A DNA stretch of 64,000 nucleotides from Gammaproteobacteria bacterium. GTDB lineage: Bacteria; Pseudomonadota; Gammaproteobacteria; Enterobacterales; Alteromonadaceae. The stretch lies in NCBI GenBank assembly GCA_018222405.1, contig JAAFAI010000025.1:1-64000 (forward strand), read 5' to 3'. The notes below the pieces were generated by a model. It searched no databases, had not been told where the DNA came from, and was given only the letters and a program-made list of their open reading frames with translations. Made by a program: the position numbers and the translations under genes. The stretch's first letter is position 1. The number at the start of each line of letters is the position of its first letter. Shown here piece by piece: positions 27,886-37,218 of this stretch.

Positions 27886-28754
27886 TGACAGAGAAATTAC
27901 AGAAGGTACTTGCCAACCATGGCATGGGCTCACGCCGTGAAATGGAGCGCTGGATTGAGCAGGGCCGCATATCGGTGGATGGCACCGTGGCAAAATTGGG
28001 CGATCGGGTTGATGCAACAGCGCAAATCCGCGTCGACGGCCACATTTTATCGCGCAGCAATGAAGAGCCGGTTTGCCGGGTGCTGATGTACAACAAACCG
28101 GAAGGTGAGTTATGTACCCGAATTGATCCCGAGGGCCGCAATACCGTATTTGACCGCCTGCCGGCAATCAGTCAGGGACGCTGGATAGCCGTAGGTCGAC
28201 TGGACATTAACACCAGCGGCTTATTACTGTTTACTAATGATGGTGAGATGGCCAACCGCCTGATGCACCCCCGTTGCAAGATTGAACGTGAATATGCCGT
28301 GCGTATCTTCGGTGAAGTGCCGCCAAAAGCGCTGCAGGTGCTGAAAAAAGGCGTGAAGCTTGAAGATGGCATGGCTAAGTTTAATACCATAAAGCCCCGC
28401 CCGGCTACCGACGAAGAGAGCATGAACAACTGGTTTAATGTTACCCTGGAAGAGGGCCGTAACCGTGAGGTTCGTCGTTTATGGGAGTCTCAGGATTGTC
28501 AGGTGAGCCGTTTGATTCGGGTTCGTTACGGACCGGTAGAACTGCAAAAACGCTTGCCGCAAGGCGCCTGGGTGGAATTGCCGTTGAGTGACGTGAACGC
28601 GTTACGCCATATGGTGCAGCTACCGGCTGAAAACGAAAGTATGGTAGATGAACGCCAGACTAAGCTTGACCATGCCCGTCTGAGTCGCATGCGTCGTTCA
28701 GTTAAAAAACATAAAATCCGCAAAGAACGGGTTCACCAACGCCGTCAGTTTTAA
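27885..28754 (+). CDS. rluB: 23S rRNA pseudouridine(2605) synthase
   Basis: This 289-residue enzyme isomerises U2605 of 23S rRNA (E. coli numbering). It has an S4 RNA-binding domain (about 1-50: [21 protein letters not shown]) and an RsuA/RluB-type catalytic domain with Asp in [12 protein letters not shown], plus [13 protein letters not shown] and [10 protein letters not shown] basic 40-residue tail ([14 protein letters not shown]) probably aids RNA contact. ScpAB-rluB adjacency is common in gammaproteobacteria. Confidence 0.95.
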   Translation: MTEKLQKVLANHGMGSRREMERWIEQGRISVDGTVAKLGDRVDATAQIRVDGHILSRSNEEPVCRVLMYNKPEGELCTRIDPEGRNTVFDRLPAISQGRWIAVGRLDINTSGLLLFTNDGEMANRLMHPRCKIEREYAVRIFGEVPPKALQVLKKGVKLEDGMAKFNTIKPRPATDEESMNNWFNVTLEEGRNREVRRLWESQDCQVSRLIRVRYGPVELQKRLPQGAWVELPLSDVNALRHMVQLPAENESMVDERQTKLDHARLSRMRRSVKKHKIRKERVHQRRQF

Positions 28755-28765
28755 TCCTTCGGCCG

Positions 28766-28801
28766 GGCTAACCCTGTTTGCAACACATGTAGCGGTTAGC
28801 C
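28766..28801. terminator. Convergent-gene hairpin, rluB / gpx
   Basis: GGCTAACC (28766-28773) pairs with GGTTAGCC (28794-28801) across a 20-base loop and is followed by TTATT on the plus strand. It fills the gap between the converging rluB and peroxidase genes and could terminate rluB. The long loop makes it a weak candidate. Confidence 0.4.
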
Positions 28802-29287
28802 TTATTGCGCCAGCAACTTTTCTATTTCCTGTTGAATTGATTCCGGACTGGTTTGCGGGCCAAATCGCGTGATCGTGGCACGGTCTTTACTGATCAGGAA
28901 CTTGGTGAAATTCCATTTTATAGCCTTGGTACCAAACAGGCCTGGTGCCTGAGCTTTCAGGTATTTATACAACGGACTGGCAGCGGAGCCATTAACCTCA
29001 ATTTTCTTCATCACCGGAAAAGTAACGCTGTAATTGAGGCTACAAAAGGACTGAATGCTGGCATCATCACCGGGCTCCTGCTGACCGAACTGATTGCAGG
29101 GAAAGCCAAGTACGACCAGCCCCTGATCTGCATATTGCTGATGTAACGCCTCTAGCCCTTCGTACTGAGGCGTAAAGCCGCATTTACTGGCCGTATTGAC
29201 GATAAGCAATACTTTGTCGTCAAAGGCCTGCATGGAAATATCGTCACCATGACTATTCTGAACAGTTAAATCTAAGAATTGTTGCAT
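28802..29287 (-). CDS. Glutathione peroxidase-family protein
   Basis: This 161-residue thioredoxin-fold peroxidase reduces hydroperoxides. Peroxidatic C36 is in NTASKCGFTPQY, with FPCNQFGQQEP (second Cys and Gln) and KWNFTKFL (Trp and Asn of the catalytic tetrad). It has Cys, not selenocysteine, and lacks a signal peptide, so it is a cytoplasmic, BtuE-like enzyme that probably uses thioredoxin. Its ATG overlaps the stop of the upstream lipoprotein gene (TAATG), so the two are co-translated. Confidence 0.93.
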   Translation of the reverse strand: MQQFLDLTVQNSHGDDISMQAFDDKVLLIVNTASKCGFTPQYEGLEALHQQYADQGLVVLGFPCNQFGQQEPGDDASIQSFCSLNYSVTFPVMKKIEVNGSAASPLYKYLKAQAPGLFGTKAIKWNFTKFLISKDRATITRFGPQTSPESIQQEIEKLLAQ

Positions 29288-29958
29288 TACATTGCCGAGC
29301 TCTTGTAGCGGACTTTTGATGTCATTGTATCTGGAATTTCAAGCTTAACATCACGTTCTAAAATAATCTCACCGTTTAACCGGACGGTATCAGTAATTGA
29401 TAACGTCGGAGTTGAATGGTTGTCATTATTTTCCGGATCGTTATAAATGATATCCCCTTCGATAACACTATTGCCACTAATACTGATATCGCCGTTAACC
29501 GTCTCAATGTTGTCTGTGAGAGTGAGTTCGGCGGCTTTAATGTCTCCATTTACGGTAATCAGGCTGCCGTCAACTTTTGCTCCGGAGCCCAGGATGATAT
29601 CACCATTAACCGATTCGATACCGTCGCCTGAAACCAGTTGCTGTCCGGCTTCAATATCACCATTCACTACGGTAATTCCGTCAATTTCACAAAAATCGCC
29701 AACGGTAACACCACCGTTAACGGTGGTTAGTTCATCCGCTTTAACATTATCGCTGAGGGTAATGCCGCCATTTACCGTAGTCAGCGAACCTACCTGTCGA
29801 TTTTCCGACACACTGATGCTACCGAAGACCCGGTTAACATTGCCATCATAGTCGGAAGAGTTATGACCGCCGACATTGATAACACAACCAGAAAGCGCTG
29901 TACCAATCACAAAGCAAACGGGAGCCAGACGGAGCGTGTTTTTTAAACGATTTTTCAT
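29287..29958 (-). CDS. Lipoprotein with VNG-repeat beta-solenoid
   Basis: This 223-residue protein has a lipoprotein signal (lipobox LSGC, Cys at about 25) and about six copies of an 18-20-residue repeat centred on VNG[GD][IV] (TTVNGGI, TTVNGGV, VVNGDI, ESVNGDI, ITVNGDI, ETVNGDI), spanning about 60-170. The regular spacing predicts a right-handed beta-solenoid, like bactofilin-type or DUF4097-type folds. Each repeat reads as a short turn plus strand. A strand-rich tail closes it. The family is not one I can name. Translational coupling with glutathione peroxidase suggests an envelope-stress link, by inference. Confidence 0.8.
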   Translation of the reverse strand: MKNRLKNTLRLAPVCFVIGTALSGCVINVGGHNSSDYDGNVNRVFGSISVSENRQVGSLTTVNGGITLSDNVKADELTTVNGGVTVGDFCEIDGITVVNGDIEAGQQLVSGDGIESVNGDIILGSGAKVDGSLITVNGDIKAAELTLTDNIETVNGDISISGNSVIEGDIIYNDPENNDNHSTPTLSITDTVRLNGEIILERDVKLEIPDTMTSKVRYKSSAM

Positions 29959-30112
29959 AATGCATTTGATCAGATTAAATTAAAGACCGGCCAACCTTAG
30001 CATGGCGGCTGTAGAGGACGAACTTTAAAATAATTTCAAAATATTTCTGACGCGGTAGCGGAGCAAGGGAGACAAGAGGGAGTTGTGTTCAACAAAGTAA
30101 GGGGGGGCTGTT

Positions 30113-30154
30113 GGCTTGCTCAGTCATTCAGGAGAGCAAGCCATGCTGAATGAC
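30113..30154. repeat. Interlocked inverted repeats after bamE
   Basis: Two perfect 9-bp inverted repeats are interleaved in A-B-A'-B' order: GGCTTGCTC (30113-30121) with GAGCAAGCC (30134-30142), and GTCATTCAG (30123-30131) with CTGAATGAC (30146-30154). This order fits an H-type pseudoknot or two mutually exclusive hairpins. It begins 1-2 bp past the bamE stop on the minus strand, so it lies in the bamE 3' untranslated region. No T tract follows. Confidence 0.65.
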
Positions 30155-30155
30155 G

Positions 30156-30512
30156 TTATTGTTCAAGCGGCGTATTGAAATCCTCAGACAGTTCAAAATC
30201 GCTTTCTACGGTTTCAACGCGGTCGTCATTAAAGGTAATAACCAGGCTTTTCTCGAAATCTTCACCGCGTTTTTCCATACCGCGCTTCATTTCATAGTAG
30301 TAATACCAGGTGTCTTTATCGAAAGCGTCTTTAAGAATCGGACGGCCCAGAACAAACTCAACCTGCTCTTTTGTCATTCCAATGCGCAGTTTTTTTACGT
30401 CCTGCTCGTCCAAAAAGTTACCTTGAGGAATATCTATCCGGTAAATCCAGTTAGAACATGCAGTTGATAAAAAACTAAGTGAAAGCACAACAATCAGGTG
30501 AGACAGCTTCAT
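30156..30512 (-). CDS. bamE: Outer membrane assembly factor BamE
   Basis: This 118-residue lipoprotein subunit of the BAM complex has a signal with lipobox LSTAC, then NWIYRIDIPQGNFLDEQDVKKLRIGMTKEQVEFVLGRPIL, the SmpA/BamE signature, and DTWYYYYEM. I start at ATG 30512, which gives a proper lipoprotein signal; the frame to 30620 adds a non-signal extension. The gene is adjacent to recN as in E. coli and many gammaproteobacteria. Confidence 0.95.
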   Translation of the reverse strand: MKLSHLIVVLSLSFLSTACSNWIYRIDIPQGNFLDEQDVKKLRIGMTKEQVEFVLGRPILKDAFDKDTWYYYYEMKRGMEKRGEDFEKSLVITFNDDRVETVESDFELSEDFNTPLEQ

Positions 30513-30668
30513 TAACAGATAAATCCAATTATTACAGTAAGTATTCGTTATTATTTTGTCTGCATGCCAGGCTGTCAGGCGCTTTGGACAGTCGTTGCAG
30601 ACGCAATCGGTGCCGAGCATGCTAATCGCTCAACACCGGCACGTCAACTTTGACCAATGAATTGCAAT

Positions 30669-32354
30669 TTAGTTCGCCAGCGCATTATCAAGTAATTCCT
30701 TGGCATTAGCCAGCGCATTAGGGGTAATTTTATCACCCGCCAGTAAACGTGCCAGCTCATCAATTCTGGCTTGTTCCGTAAGCGCTAAAATATGAGTTTG
30801 GGTTTCGCTGTTTTCGGTGGTTTTGGTTACAAACAGCTGATTATGCGCCTGGGCCGCAACCTGCGGTAGGTGGGTAACACACATGACCTGATTTTCTTTA
30901 CCCAGACGGCGTAATAACTGACCTACTATCGAAGCCGTGGGGCCGCTGATACCGGTGTCCACTTCGTCAAAAATCATCGTGGGGGTCAGGCTGGTATCAC
31001 GGCTGATCACCTGTAACGCCAGGCCAATTCTGGATAATTCCCCGCCTGATACTACTTTATCCAGTCGATCCTGCGGCTGCCCCGGGTTCGTCGCCACTTT
31101 CATTACCACTGTATCCATACCCATTGCAGAAGGACGTGCCTGTTCACCGTAGGTCACATCAATATAGAATTCTGCATGGGGCATGTTTAAGGTGCGGATC
31201 TGAGTCTGAACCATCCCGGCTAACTTTCCAGCGGCATCACAGCGGCTTTGTGAAAGTTTTTCACTGGCGGCAATATACTCAGCATGGCTGCTTTCCAGCT
31301 CTTCCTGCAGAGCTGTCAGTCTTTCAGTATCAGCACTCAGACCGGCCAGCTCTTCAGCTAGTTGCTGGTGATGCTCGTACAGCGCTTCGGGCATAACCTG
31401 ATGCTTTCGGGCCAGTTCCATGGCCTGGGCAAAGCGCTTTTCAACCTGCTGCAAACGCATTGGATCGATTTCCAGTTGATCACAATAACTGCGGAGCTCA
31501 TTGGCCGATTCTTCCACCTGAATGGCAGCTTCGTTTAGCATTGCCACTATGGGGGTTAATGCCGGGTCGTGATCTTCCAGATTACTGAGTTTATCAATGC
31601 TGGTCTGGATAGCCGACAACGCGTTAAATTCGTCGGCTTCATATAAATGATAAAAGCTCTTTTGCGCTTCCTCGAGCAGGGTCTGGCCATTGCTCAGGCG
31701 CTTGTGTTCAGCTTCAAGCTCACCGAACTCGCCTTCCGCCAGAGCAAACTCGTCCAGCTCAGCTACCTGATAGCTTAACAATTGCTCTCTGTCGGCACGT
31801 TGCTGGGCAGCCTGTTCCAGAGCGCTTAGTTCTTTTGCCAGTTGTTGCCAATGCTTGTATGCCGATGCCGTTGCGGAGAGTAACGGGCCGTGCTCGGCAA
31901 AATCATCCAGCAGTTTGCGTTGTACGTCGTCTTTTAATAACTGCAGGTGAGTATTCTGCCCGTGGATCGCCAGTAAAAACTGCCCCAACTGTTTCAGTTG
32001 CTGAAGCGCAACCGGCACACCATTAATAAACGCCTTTGAGCGGCCTTCTTTCGAGATCAGTCGACGAATAAAGCAGGTGTTGGGATCGTCATCCAGAACA
32101 ACGTCATTCTCATCCAACCAGGCTCTCGCCAAAGGCGCGTCAAGCAGCGAAAAATAAGCAATGATCTCTGCCTTATCAGCGCCTTTTCTTACTGCCGATG
32201 CATCGGCTCGCTCACCAAGGCATAGGCTTAACGCGTCTATAGCAATGGATTTACCTGCACCGGTTTCACCGGTCATCGCTGTCATGCCGTTCTCAAAGGC
32301 AATGTTGATTTCTTTTACTACAGCGAAGTTTTTAACCGATAAATGCGATAACAT
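30669..32354 (-). CDS. recN: DNA repair protein RecN
   Basis: This 561-residue SMC-like ATPase assists double-strand break repair. N-terminal Walker A GETGAGKSIAID (about 29-40), two long coiled-coil arms around a central hinge (about 150-370), then signature SGGELSRIGLAL and Walker B MIFDEVDTGISG near 470. The length matches E. coli RecN (553). A LexA-like box upstream at 32391-32406 fits SOS control. Confidence 0.96.
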   Translation of the reverse strand: MLSHLSVKNFAVVKEINIAFENGMTAMTGETGAGKSIAIDALSLCLGERADASAVRKGADKAEIIAYFSLLDAPLARAWLDENDVVLDDDPNTCFIRRLISKEGRSKAFINGVPVALQQLKQLGQFLLAIHGQNTHLQLLKDDVQRKLLDDFAEHGPLLSATASAYKHWQQLAKELSALEQAAQQRADREQLLSYQVAELDEFALAEGEFGELEAEHKRLSNGQTLLEEAQKSFYHLYEADEFNALSAIQTSIDKLSNLEDHDPALTPIVAMLNEAAIQVEESANELRSYCDQLEIDPMRLQQVEKRFAQAMELARKHQVMPEALYEHHQQLAEELAGLSADTERLTALQEELESSHAEYIAASEKLSQSRCDAAGKLAGMVQTQIRTLNMPHAEFYIDVTYGEQARPSAMGMDTVVMKVATNPGQPQDRLDKVVSGGELSRIGLALQVISRDTSLTPTMIFDEVDTGISGPTASIVGQLLRRLGKENQVMCVTHLPQVAAQAHNQLFVTKTTENSETQTHILALTEQARIDELARLLAGDKITPNALANAKELLDNALAN

Positions 32355-32718
32355 AAATGCCTCACAGTTGACTAGATGAATATACAGTACGTGTAAATAT
32401 ATACAGTATTTCTGGTGAGATAAATGCTGCTTAGCGCAATTCCCATGATTAATCTGGCAAGAGGCTGATAATGCTATAAAAAAAGTTTTTACAGAAGCTA
32501 TAGCAGGGTAACATTTGTGGTGTAGTTAATTAAACCTGGCTATATCAATGCCTATTTATACCTTTCATCAGTGGGTAAATATCAGGTACCTGAAAATACA
32601 CGGCTTAATATTTTTCACGTATACAAATTTAAACGTTTTTAAAGAATCGTACATAGCAACTTTGTAAATCTGGCGTATAGTTTAATTTTTACCCTAATCA
32701 CGTTGTCGAATGTAGATT
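32355..32718. other. Divergent spacer recN / PAS coiled-coil gene
   Basis: This 364-bp AT-rich region contains the recN SOS site on the left. The right side carries the promoter of the 1,499-residue protein; TATAGT at about 32676 is a possible -10. A 39-codon ORF (32548 onward) has no ribosome site and is not reported as a gene. Confidence 0.55.
32372..32406 (-). promoter_or_regulatory. recN: LexA-like SOS boxes before recN
   Basis: On the minus strand CTGTATATATTTACAC (32391-32406) matches the LexA consensus CTGT-N8-ACAG at all but the last base and has the typical AT-rich centre. A second half-like site CTGTATATTCATCTAG (32372-32387) follows 3 bp on. E. coli recN also has multiple LexA boxes, one with an imperfect half-site. 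The sites are 18-52 bp before the recN start. Confidence 0.6.
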
Positions 32719-35700
32719 ATGAGCGCCTGTTGCCAGAGAAATTATCTTCACAACAAAGGATTGTTACTGCTCAGTGCTGTGGCACCCAATGTTTATGCCT
32801 TTCCGTCTTCCCTACAGGCGTTGTCGCCGGATCAGTTTAACCTGCTGGCCTATGCCACCATGGCCTGCGCAGGCTTATTGTTACTGGTTATTTTATTTGG
32901 TGTTTTCAAGCGAAGCCGGCTGAATAAACAGCTTAACCAGGCTAATTCACTGCTCACCGTACAGCAGGAGCGCTTAAATGCAGTTAGTGTCGGAGTTATT
33001 CTGGTAGATGAAGCATTCACAGTGACTTATGCTAATCGAACAGGTGCATATTTACTTGGCCAAAACGCCGATACAGTAAAAGGGAAAGGGCTGGCAGATT
33101 TGTTGCCGGTCGAAGCACAACAATTACTTAGTCAGGCCAGCGGCGCCAGCCGGGAACTGTCTATCCAGTGTGTGCTGGGTCAGCGGGAGAGGGCATATCG
33201 CTTGCGTATAAATCCTGCTCTCAGCCAGGCGGCAGAAGCGCATATGATGATCATTGTTGAGGATGTGCAGGATTACCAACAGCGGCTGGATGATTCTGCC
33301 GCAATGCTTGACCATGTCACTGGACTATTCGATAGCCAGAAACTGGGCCTGGCGAAAATTGACCTGGCTGCGCAACAGCTTACAGTCAACGAAAGTCTGG
33401 CCAACTGGTTCGGTATCGAATCCGGCGAGCTGCCGATTGAAGAGTTTATGCAGCGCGTAGACTCTCGCGATCAGCAAATGCTCAATGGCGCGCTGGAGCG
33501 TCTGGCGAGCGGCGAATTGCTCGAGGTCAGTACGTCTTTGCTGGCTAAAGATGACAGCCTTATACCAGTTACGTTATGTGGAGCTCTGGCAGGGCATACT
33601 GCTGAGTCTGATTCACCTGTTGCGCATATGTCAGTAGCGGATTGCCGGGAGATAACCCGCGCCAAAACAGAACGTGACGTGGCAATACAGCGTTTTAATG
33701 CACTGGTATCCACTGCTACACAGCCGGTATATTTACTCGATGCTGAGCGCAAGTTTGTCGATGCCAACCGGGCATTTCTGAGTTTGTTTGAAACCGACTT
33801 AATGTACATCAAGGGTAAACCGGTTAGCGAACTCAAGCAGTTTGATGAAGCCTTTAAGGCCCTCCATCAAACCCGGGATAAAATGACGACCAGTCGTCAG
33901 GCTATAACGGTAGAAAGAGATGACGGGCAACGCCTGTCTTTGCATGTGGTATTGCAGGCACTGGCAGGAGAGTCGGGTGCTGCTATGGGGATTATCGAGG
34001 ATCGTACCGAAGTGGAAGCCCTGACCCATGATGTGGCAGAAGCCAAAGATCGCCTGAGTATGTTTACCGACCATTCACCAATGGGTATCGCGGTGTTTAA
34101 CCGCGAAGGCGATATTAAAGAAGTTAACCAAACCCTCTGCCGTCAGCTGGACATGAACAGCCAGCAACTACTGTCACAGTCATTTTATCAGTTGTTCTCG
34201 GATAAAGCGGAAACCGATAAGTTAACTCAGCGGCTGGACAGGCACGATCAGGCACGAGAGTTTCCGGCCCGCTTAAAATGTGGCACCAACAAAACCTTTT
34301 CGACAACCCTGCACGCTAACAAAATCAGTGAAATCCCTGAAGAATATGTGTGCTGGATTGGTAGCCGTGAAGAGCAGGATTACCTTAACAGTCGCTTTGA
34401 GCGCCTGGTGAAGTACGCCAGTGTGCCGGTAGCTCTGCTAACCAATGATTGCTTTACGCAGTTTAACTCTGCCGCCTGTGCTTTCTTTGGTATTCAGGAT
34501 GAAGAGGAAATGCTGGGCCTGCAGTTAACGGCCCCCGAGCTGCATGGCGCAACAACCAATACAGAAACCCTCTCGCAAAAGCTGGAAACCGTTGGTAGCC
34601 GCGGTCAGGTGGTTACCCTGAGCTGGCAACATCAGTATCAGCAGCGCGTGTTACCCTGCGAACTTACGCTCATTCCTATTCTCAGAGACGCTAAATTACA
34701 GGGCATAATATGTATCTGGATTGACTTGCGGGCCATTGAACAAGCCAAAGCGGCCCGAACTGAGGCAGTTAAACTTCGTGAGGCGGCAGAGCTGGAAGTT
34801 GAGGCCAAACAACAGCTACTGGCCAGTAGCCAGCATCAATTGGCGCAACAGCAGGAAGCCCTGGCAGAAACGGAGCAAACGCTGGCGCAGGCCGAACTTA
34901 AATTACAGGATGCCGAAGTTACCCTGTCGGAAAAAATTGAAACCATCTCAGAGCTCCAGCAAGCCCACAAAGATATCAGTGAGCATCTGGCCAGCCTGAA
35001 ATCTGATTACACCCAAAACCGTGAAATGCTGGAAGAAAGTCAGCAGGCTAATGCTGCGCTAGAGGCGCAGCTCGAACGCTCCAGTATGAAAGTGGGCAGT
35101 CTGGAAAAACAACGCAACCAGATAGCCGATGCGCTGCAATACAGCGAGCGTAAATATCGCGAGGCGCAACAGCAACTGGAGCAGAGTCAGCAAGAGACAT
35201 TGCGCCTTGAACAACAGCAGGCCGAGCAACAAAAAGCGGTTGAAAATTATGTGGCAGAAATCGCCGGTTTACAGGCTTCCATTGAAGATAAAGACAAGCA
35301 GATTGGTGATGTCAGCGGGCAGATAGCCGCTTTACAATCACAGTTAACCAGTTCCAGTGAAGCATCGGAAAAATTGCGTGAGCAATTGGCCAACCAGCGT
35401 AAAGCGAGTGAACAGGCAGAGCAGGAACGCCGGGAGCTGGCGATGGCCTATCAGAAAATGCAGGCTGAAGCCGAGGGCAAAGCGCGCCATATCGACCACT
35501 TGCAGCACGAGATGGAAATGCTCGAGGCGATGTCATCCCAGCAGAAAGGCGATATGCAGGCCCACGCCGAACAACTGGCAAAAGAGCTCGAGGCCAAACA
35601 GTCACAGCTGCAATCAACACAAACGGCACTGGCTGAAATCAAGCAGCAGGCCGAACAGGATAAACAGGAAAAAGCCGCCCAGCAGGAACGCTTGGCACAG

Positions 35701-37218
35701 CTGCAGAATGAACTGGCTGATATAGAGAGTCGTTCGGCAGAGCAGCAGTCGAAGGTAGCTGAAGCTGATGCCCGGCGTAAGGCTGAACATGAAGCGCTGC
35801 AGCAGGCACTGCAGGCCAAGCAGGCGGAGTTACAGCAAACTGAGCAAATCCTATCAGAAGCCAAACAACAAACTGAGGCGGAAAAACAGGAAAAAGCCCG
35901 TCAGCAGGCTATCTTTGCCAAGTTGCAGAAAGAGCTCAGTGAAATGCAGCAACAATCCACTCAGCAACAGCAGGCAATCCAGCAAAGCGAGCAAAAATGG
36001 CAGAAAGAGCAGCAAAACCTGGCTAATGAGCTAGCCGCCAAGCAGGCTAAACTGGCTGCTGCAGAAGCGGAGCTGGATAATCGTCAGAAACAAATGGAAG
36101 CTGAAAAGCTTGAGCGCGAATCACAGCAAAACAAGCTGGAGCAGTTGAAATCGGAAATGGCCGATGTCGCCCAGCGCGCGGCTAAGCAAAAAGAAATGAT
36201 GCTGGGTAGTGATGAGCAGTGGCGTAAGCATCACGAAGAAATTGAAGCGCAGAAACAGCAGTTACAGCAAGCACTTGAAGAAGCGCAGAGTCAAAACTCT
36301 GCGATGCAAAACAAGCTGCAGTCAAGCATGAATGAACTGGCTGATGCCGAAGAAAAGGTTTCTTTAACCCAAAGCGAAGAACAGAAGCTCCAGCAGGAGC
36401 TGAACCGCTCCAGAGAGCAGGCACAGGCACTAGAAGCAAAATTAGCTCAGCAGGAAGAGCAGGAAGCAAAACTTCAGGCGCAAGTGCAGGAGCAGCAGTC
36501 AGCCCTGAAATCGAGCCAGAGCAGTATCGAGCAGCTCGAGCAGCAGCAGCAATTGCTCACCGAGCAACTGGAAACGGTACAGCGCGAATACGCGGCGTCA
36601 CAGCAATCGTTAACCCAGCAGAATTCGTCCCAGTCAGATTTACATGCACAGCTCAGCTCGCTGGAAGGTGAACTCAGTGAGCGTAAATCACAGCTCGAGA
36701 GTCGCGAGAAAGCGTTACAACAAGCTCAGGCGAAACTCAAAGACAGCGAGTCCAAACTGGCGGAGCAGGAAAAAGCACTGGTAGAAGCACAGAAGGTTGA
36801 GTTGCAACAGGCCCAGGAAGCCACTGTGCAGGTGCGCGAAAAGCCCGACTTTGCCGACCTGGCAATGCCGCCGGATCCCAATACCTGGTTTGATTTGTTG
36901 AATTACCTGCAAAGCAGCCATCAGGTAAGCTCAATGGCGACATCGTTAACCAGTCTGATGGATAAACTCGCAGAGGCTACCCGGATTATGGATGACGCGG
37001 TGATGGCTGATGACCACCGGGCCATACTCATGGGATCCAGACGGTTAATCAGTGTCATCAGCACTATTAATTCGGCGCCATTAAAAGACATGGAGTCGCG
37101 ATTAAGTGCAGACTGTAACCATGACAATATTGATAATATTTCCATTTACTGGCCTATGGCTAAACAAAATCTGCAGCGTACCCTTAGAGTGATTTATTCT
37201 CACCTGTATGAGGATTAA
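32719..37218 (+). CDS. Membrane multi-PAS coiled-coil protein, HPt-like end
   Basis: This 1,499-residue protein has no family I can name. Seen: a signal-like start, a membrane helix at about 42-64, five PAS-like segments (about 85-190, 195-310, 328-440, 447-555, 565-675), about 700 residues of Gln/Glu/Ala/Lys-rich coiled coil (675-1375), and a 125-residue C-terminal domain. That domain (about 1400-1495) has the four-helix, small-residue pattern of an HPt module, but the position of the phospho-His (HxLKG) reads AILMGS. No kinase, cyclase or phosphodiesterase domain is present. Inference: a scaffold or sensor relaying through partner binding. It is monocistronic and the base use is like its neighbours. 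Confidence 0.85.
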   Translation: MSACCQRNYLHNKGLLLLSAVAPNVYAFPSSLQALSPDQFNLLAYATMACAGLLLLVILFGVFKRSRLNKQLNQANSLLTVQQERLNAVSVGVILVDEAFTVTYANRTGAYLLGQNADTVKGKGLADLLPVEAQQLLSQASGASRELSIQCVLGQRERAYRLRINPALSQAAEAHMMIIVEDVQDYQQRLDDSAAMLDHVTGLFDSQKLGLAKIDLAAQQLTVNESLANWFGIESGELPIEEFMQRVDSRDQQMLNGALERLASGELLEVSTSLLAKDDSLIPVTLCGALAGHTAESDSPVAHMSVADCREITRAKTERDVAIQRFNALVSTATQPVYLLDAERKFVDANRAFLSLFETDLMYIKGKPVSELKQFDEAFKALHQTRDKMTTSRQAITVERDDGQRLSLHVVLQALAGESGAAMGIIEDRTEVEALTHDVAEAKDRLSMFTDHSPMGIAVFNREGDIKEVNQTLCRQLDMNSQQLLSQSFYQLFSDKAETDKLTQRLDRHDQAREFPARLKCGTNKTFSTTLHANKISEIPEEYVCWIGSREEQDYLNSRFERLVKYASVPVALLTNDCFTQFNSAACAFFGIQDEEEMLGLQLTAPELHGATTNTETLSQKLETVGSRGQVVTLSWQHQYQQRVLPCELTLIPILRDAKLQGIICIWIDLRAIEQAKAARTEAVKLREAAELEVEAKQQLLASSQHQLAQQQEALAETEQTLAQAELKLQDAEVTLSEKIETISELQQAHKDISEHLASLKSDYTQNREMLEESQQANAALEAQLERSSMKVGSLEKQRNQIADALQYSERKYREAQQQLEQSQQETLRLEQQQAEQQKAVENYVAEIAGLQASIEDKDKQIGDVSGQIAALQSQLTSSSEASEKLREQLANQRKASEQAEQERRELAMAYQKMQAEAEGKARHIDHLQHEMEMLEAMSSQQKGDMQAHAEQLAKELEAKQSQLQSTQTALAEIKQQAEQDKQEKAAQQERLAQLQNELADIESRSAEQQSKVAEADARRKAEHEALQQALQAKQAELQQTEQILSEAKQQTEAEKQEKARQQAIFAKLQKELSEMQQQSTQQQQAIQQSEQKWQKEQQNLANELAAKQAKLAAAEAELDNRQKQMEAEKLERESQQNKLEQLKSEMADVAQRAAKQKEMMLGSDEQWRKHHEEIEAQKQQLQQALEEAQSQNSAMQNKLQSSMNELADAEEKVSLTQSEEQKLQQELNRSREQAQALEAKLAQQEEQEAKLQAQVQEQQSALKSSQSSIEQLEQQQQLLTEQLETVQREYAASQQSLTQQNSSQSDLHAQLSSLEGELSERKSQLESREKALQQAQAKLKDSESKLAEQEKALVEAQKVELQQAQEATVQVREKPDFADLAMPPDPNTWFDLLNYLQSSHQVSSMATSLTSLMDKLAEATRIMDDAVMADDHRAILMGSRRLISVISTINSAPLKDMESRLSADCNHDNIDNISIYWPMAKQNLQRTLRVIYSHLYED

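Noticed and set aside
32548..32667. 39-codon ORF before the PAS coiled-coil gene
   Set aside because: No ribosome site, AT-rich spacer composition.
35451..35864. 137-residue Cys/Ser-rich minus-strand ORF
   Set aside because: Antisense of the Gln/Ala-rich coiled-coil repeats; composition is a by-product of those codons.
32719..37218. Repetitive coiled-coil as a phage tape-measure or recent repeat expansion
   Set aside because: No phage genes nearby, PAS domains and membrane helix present, and the DNA shows no exact long tandem repeats.
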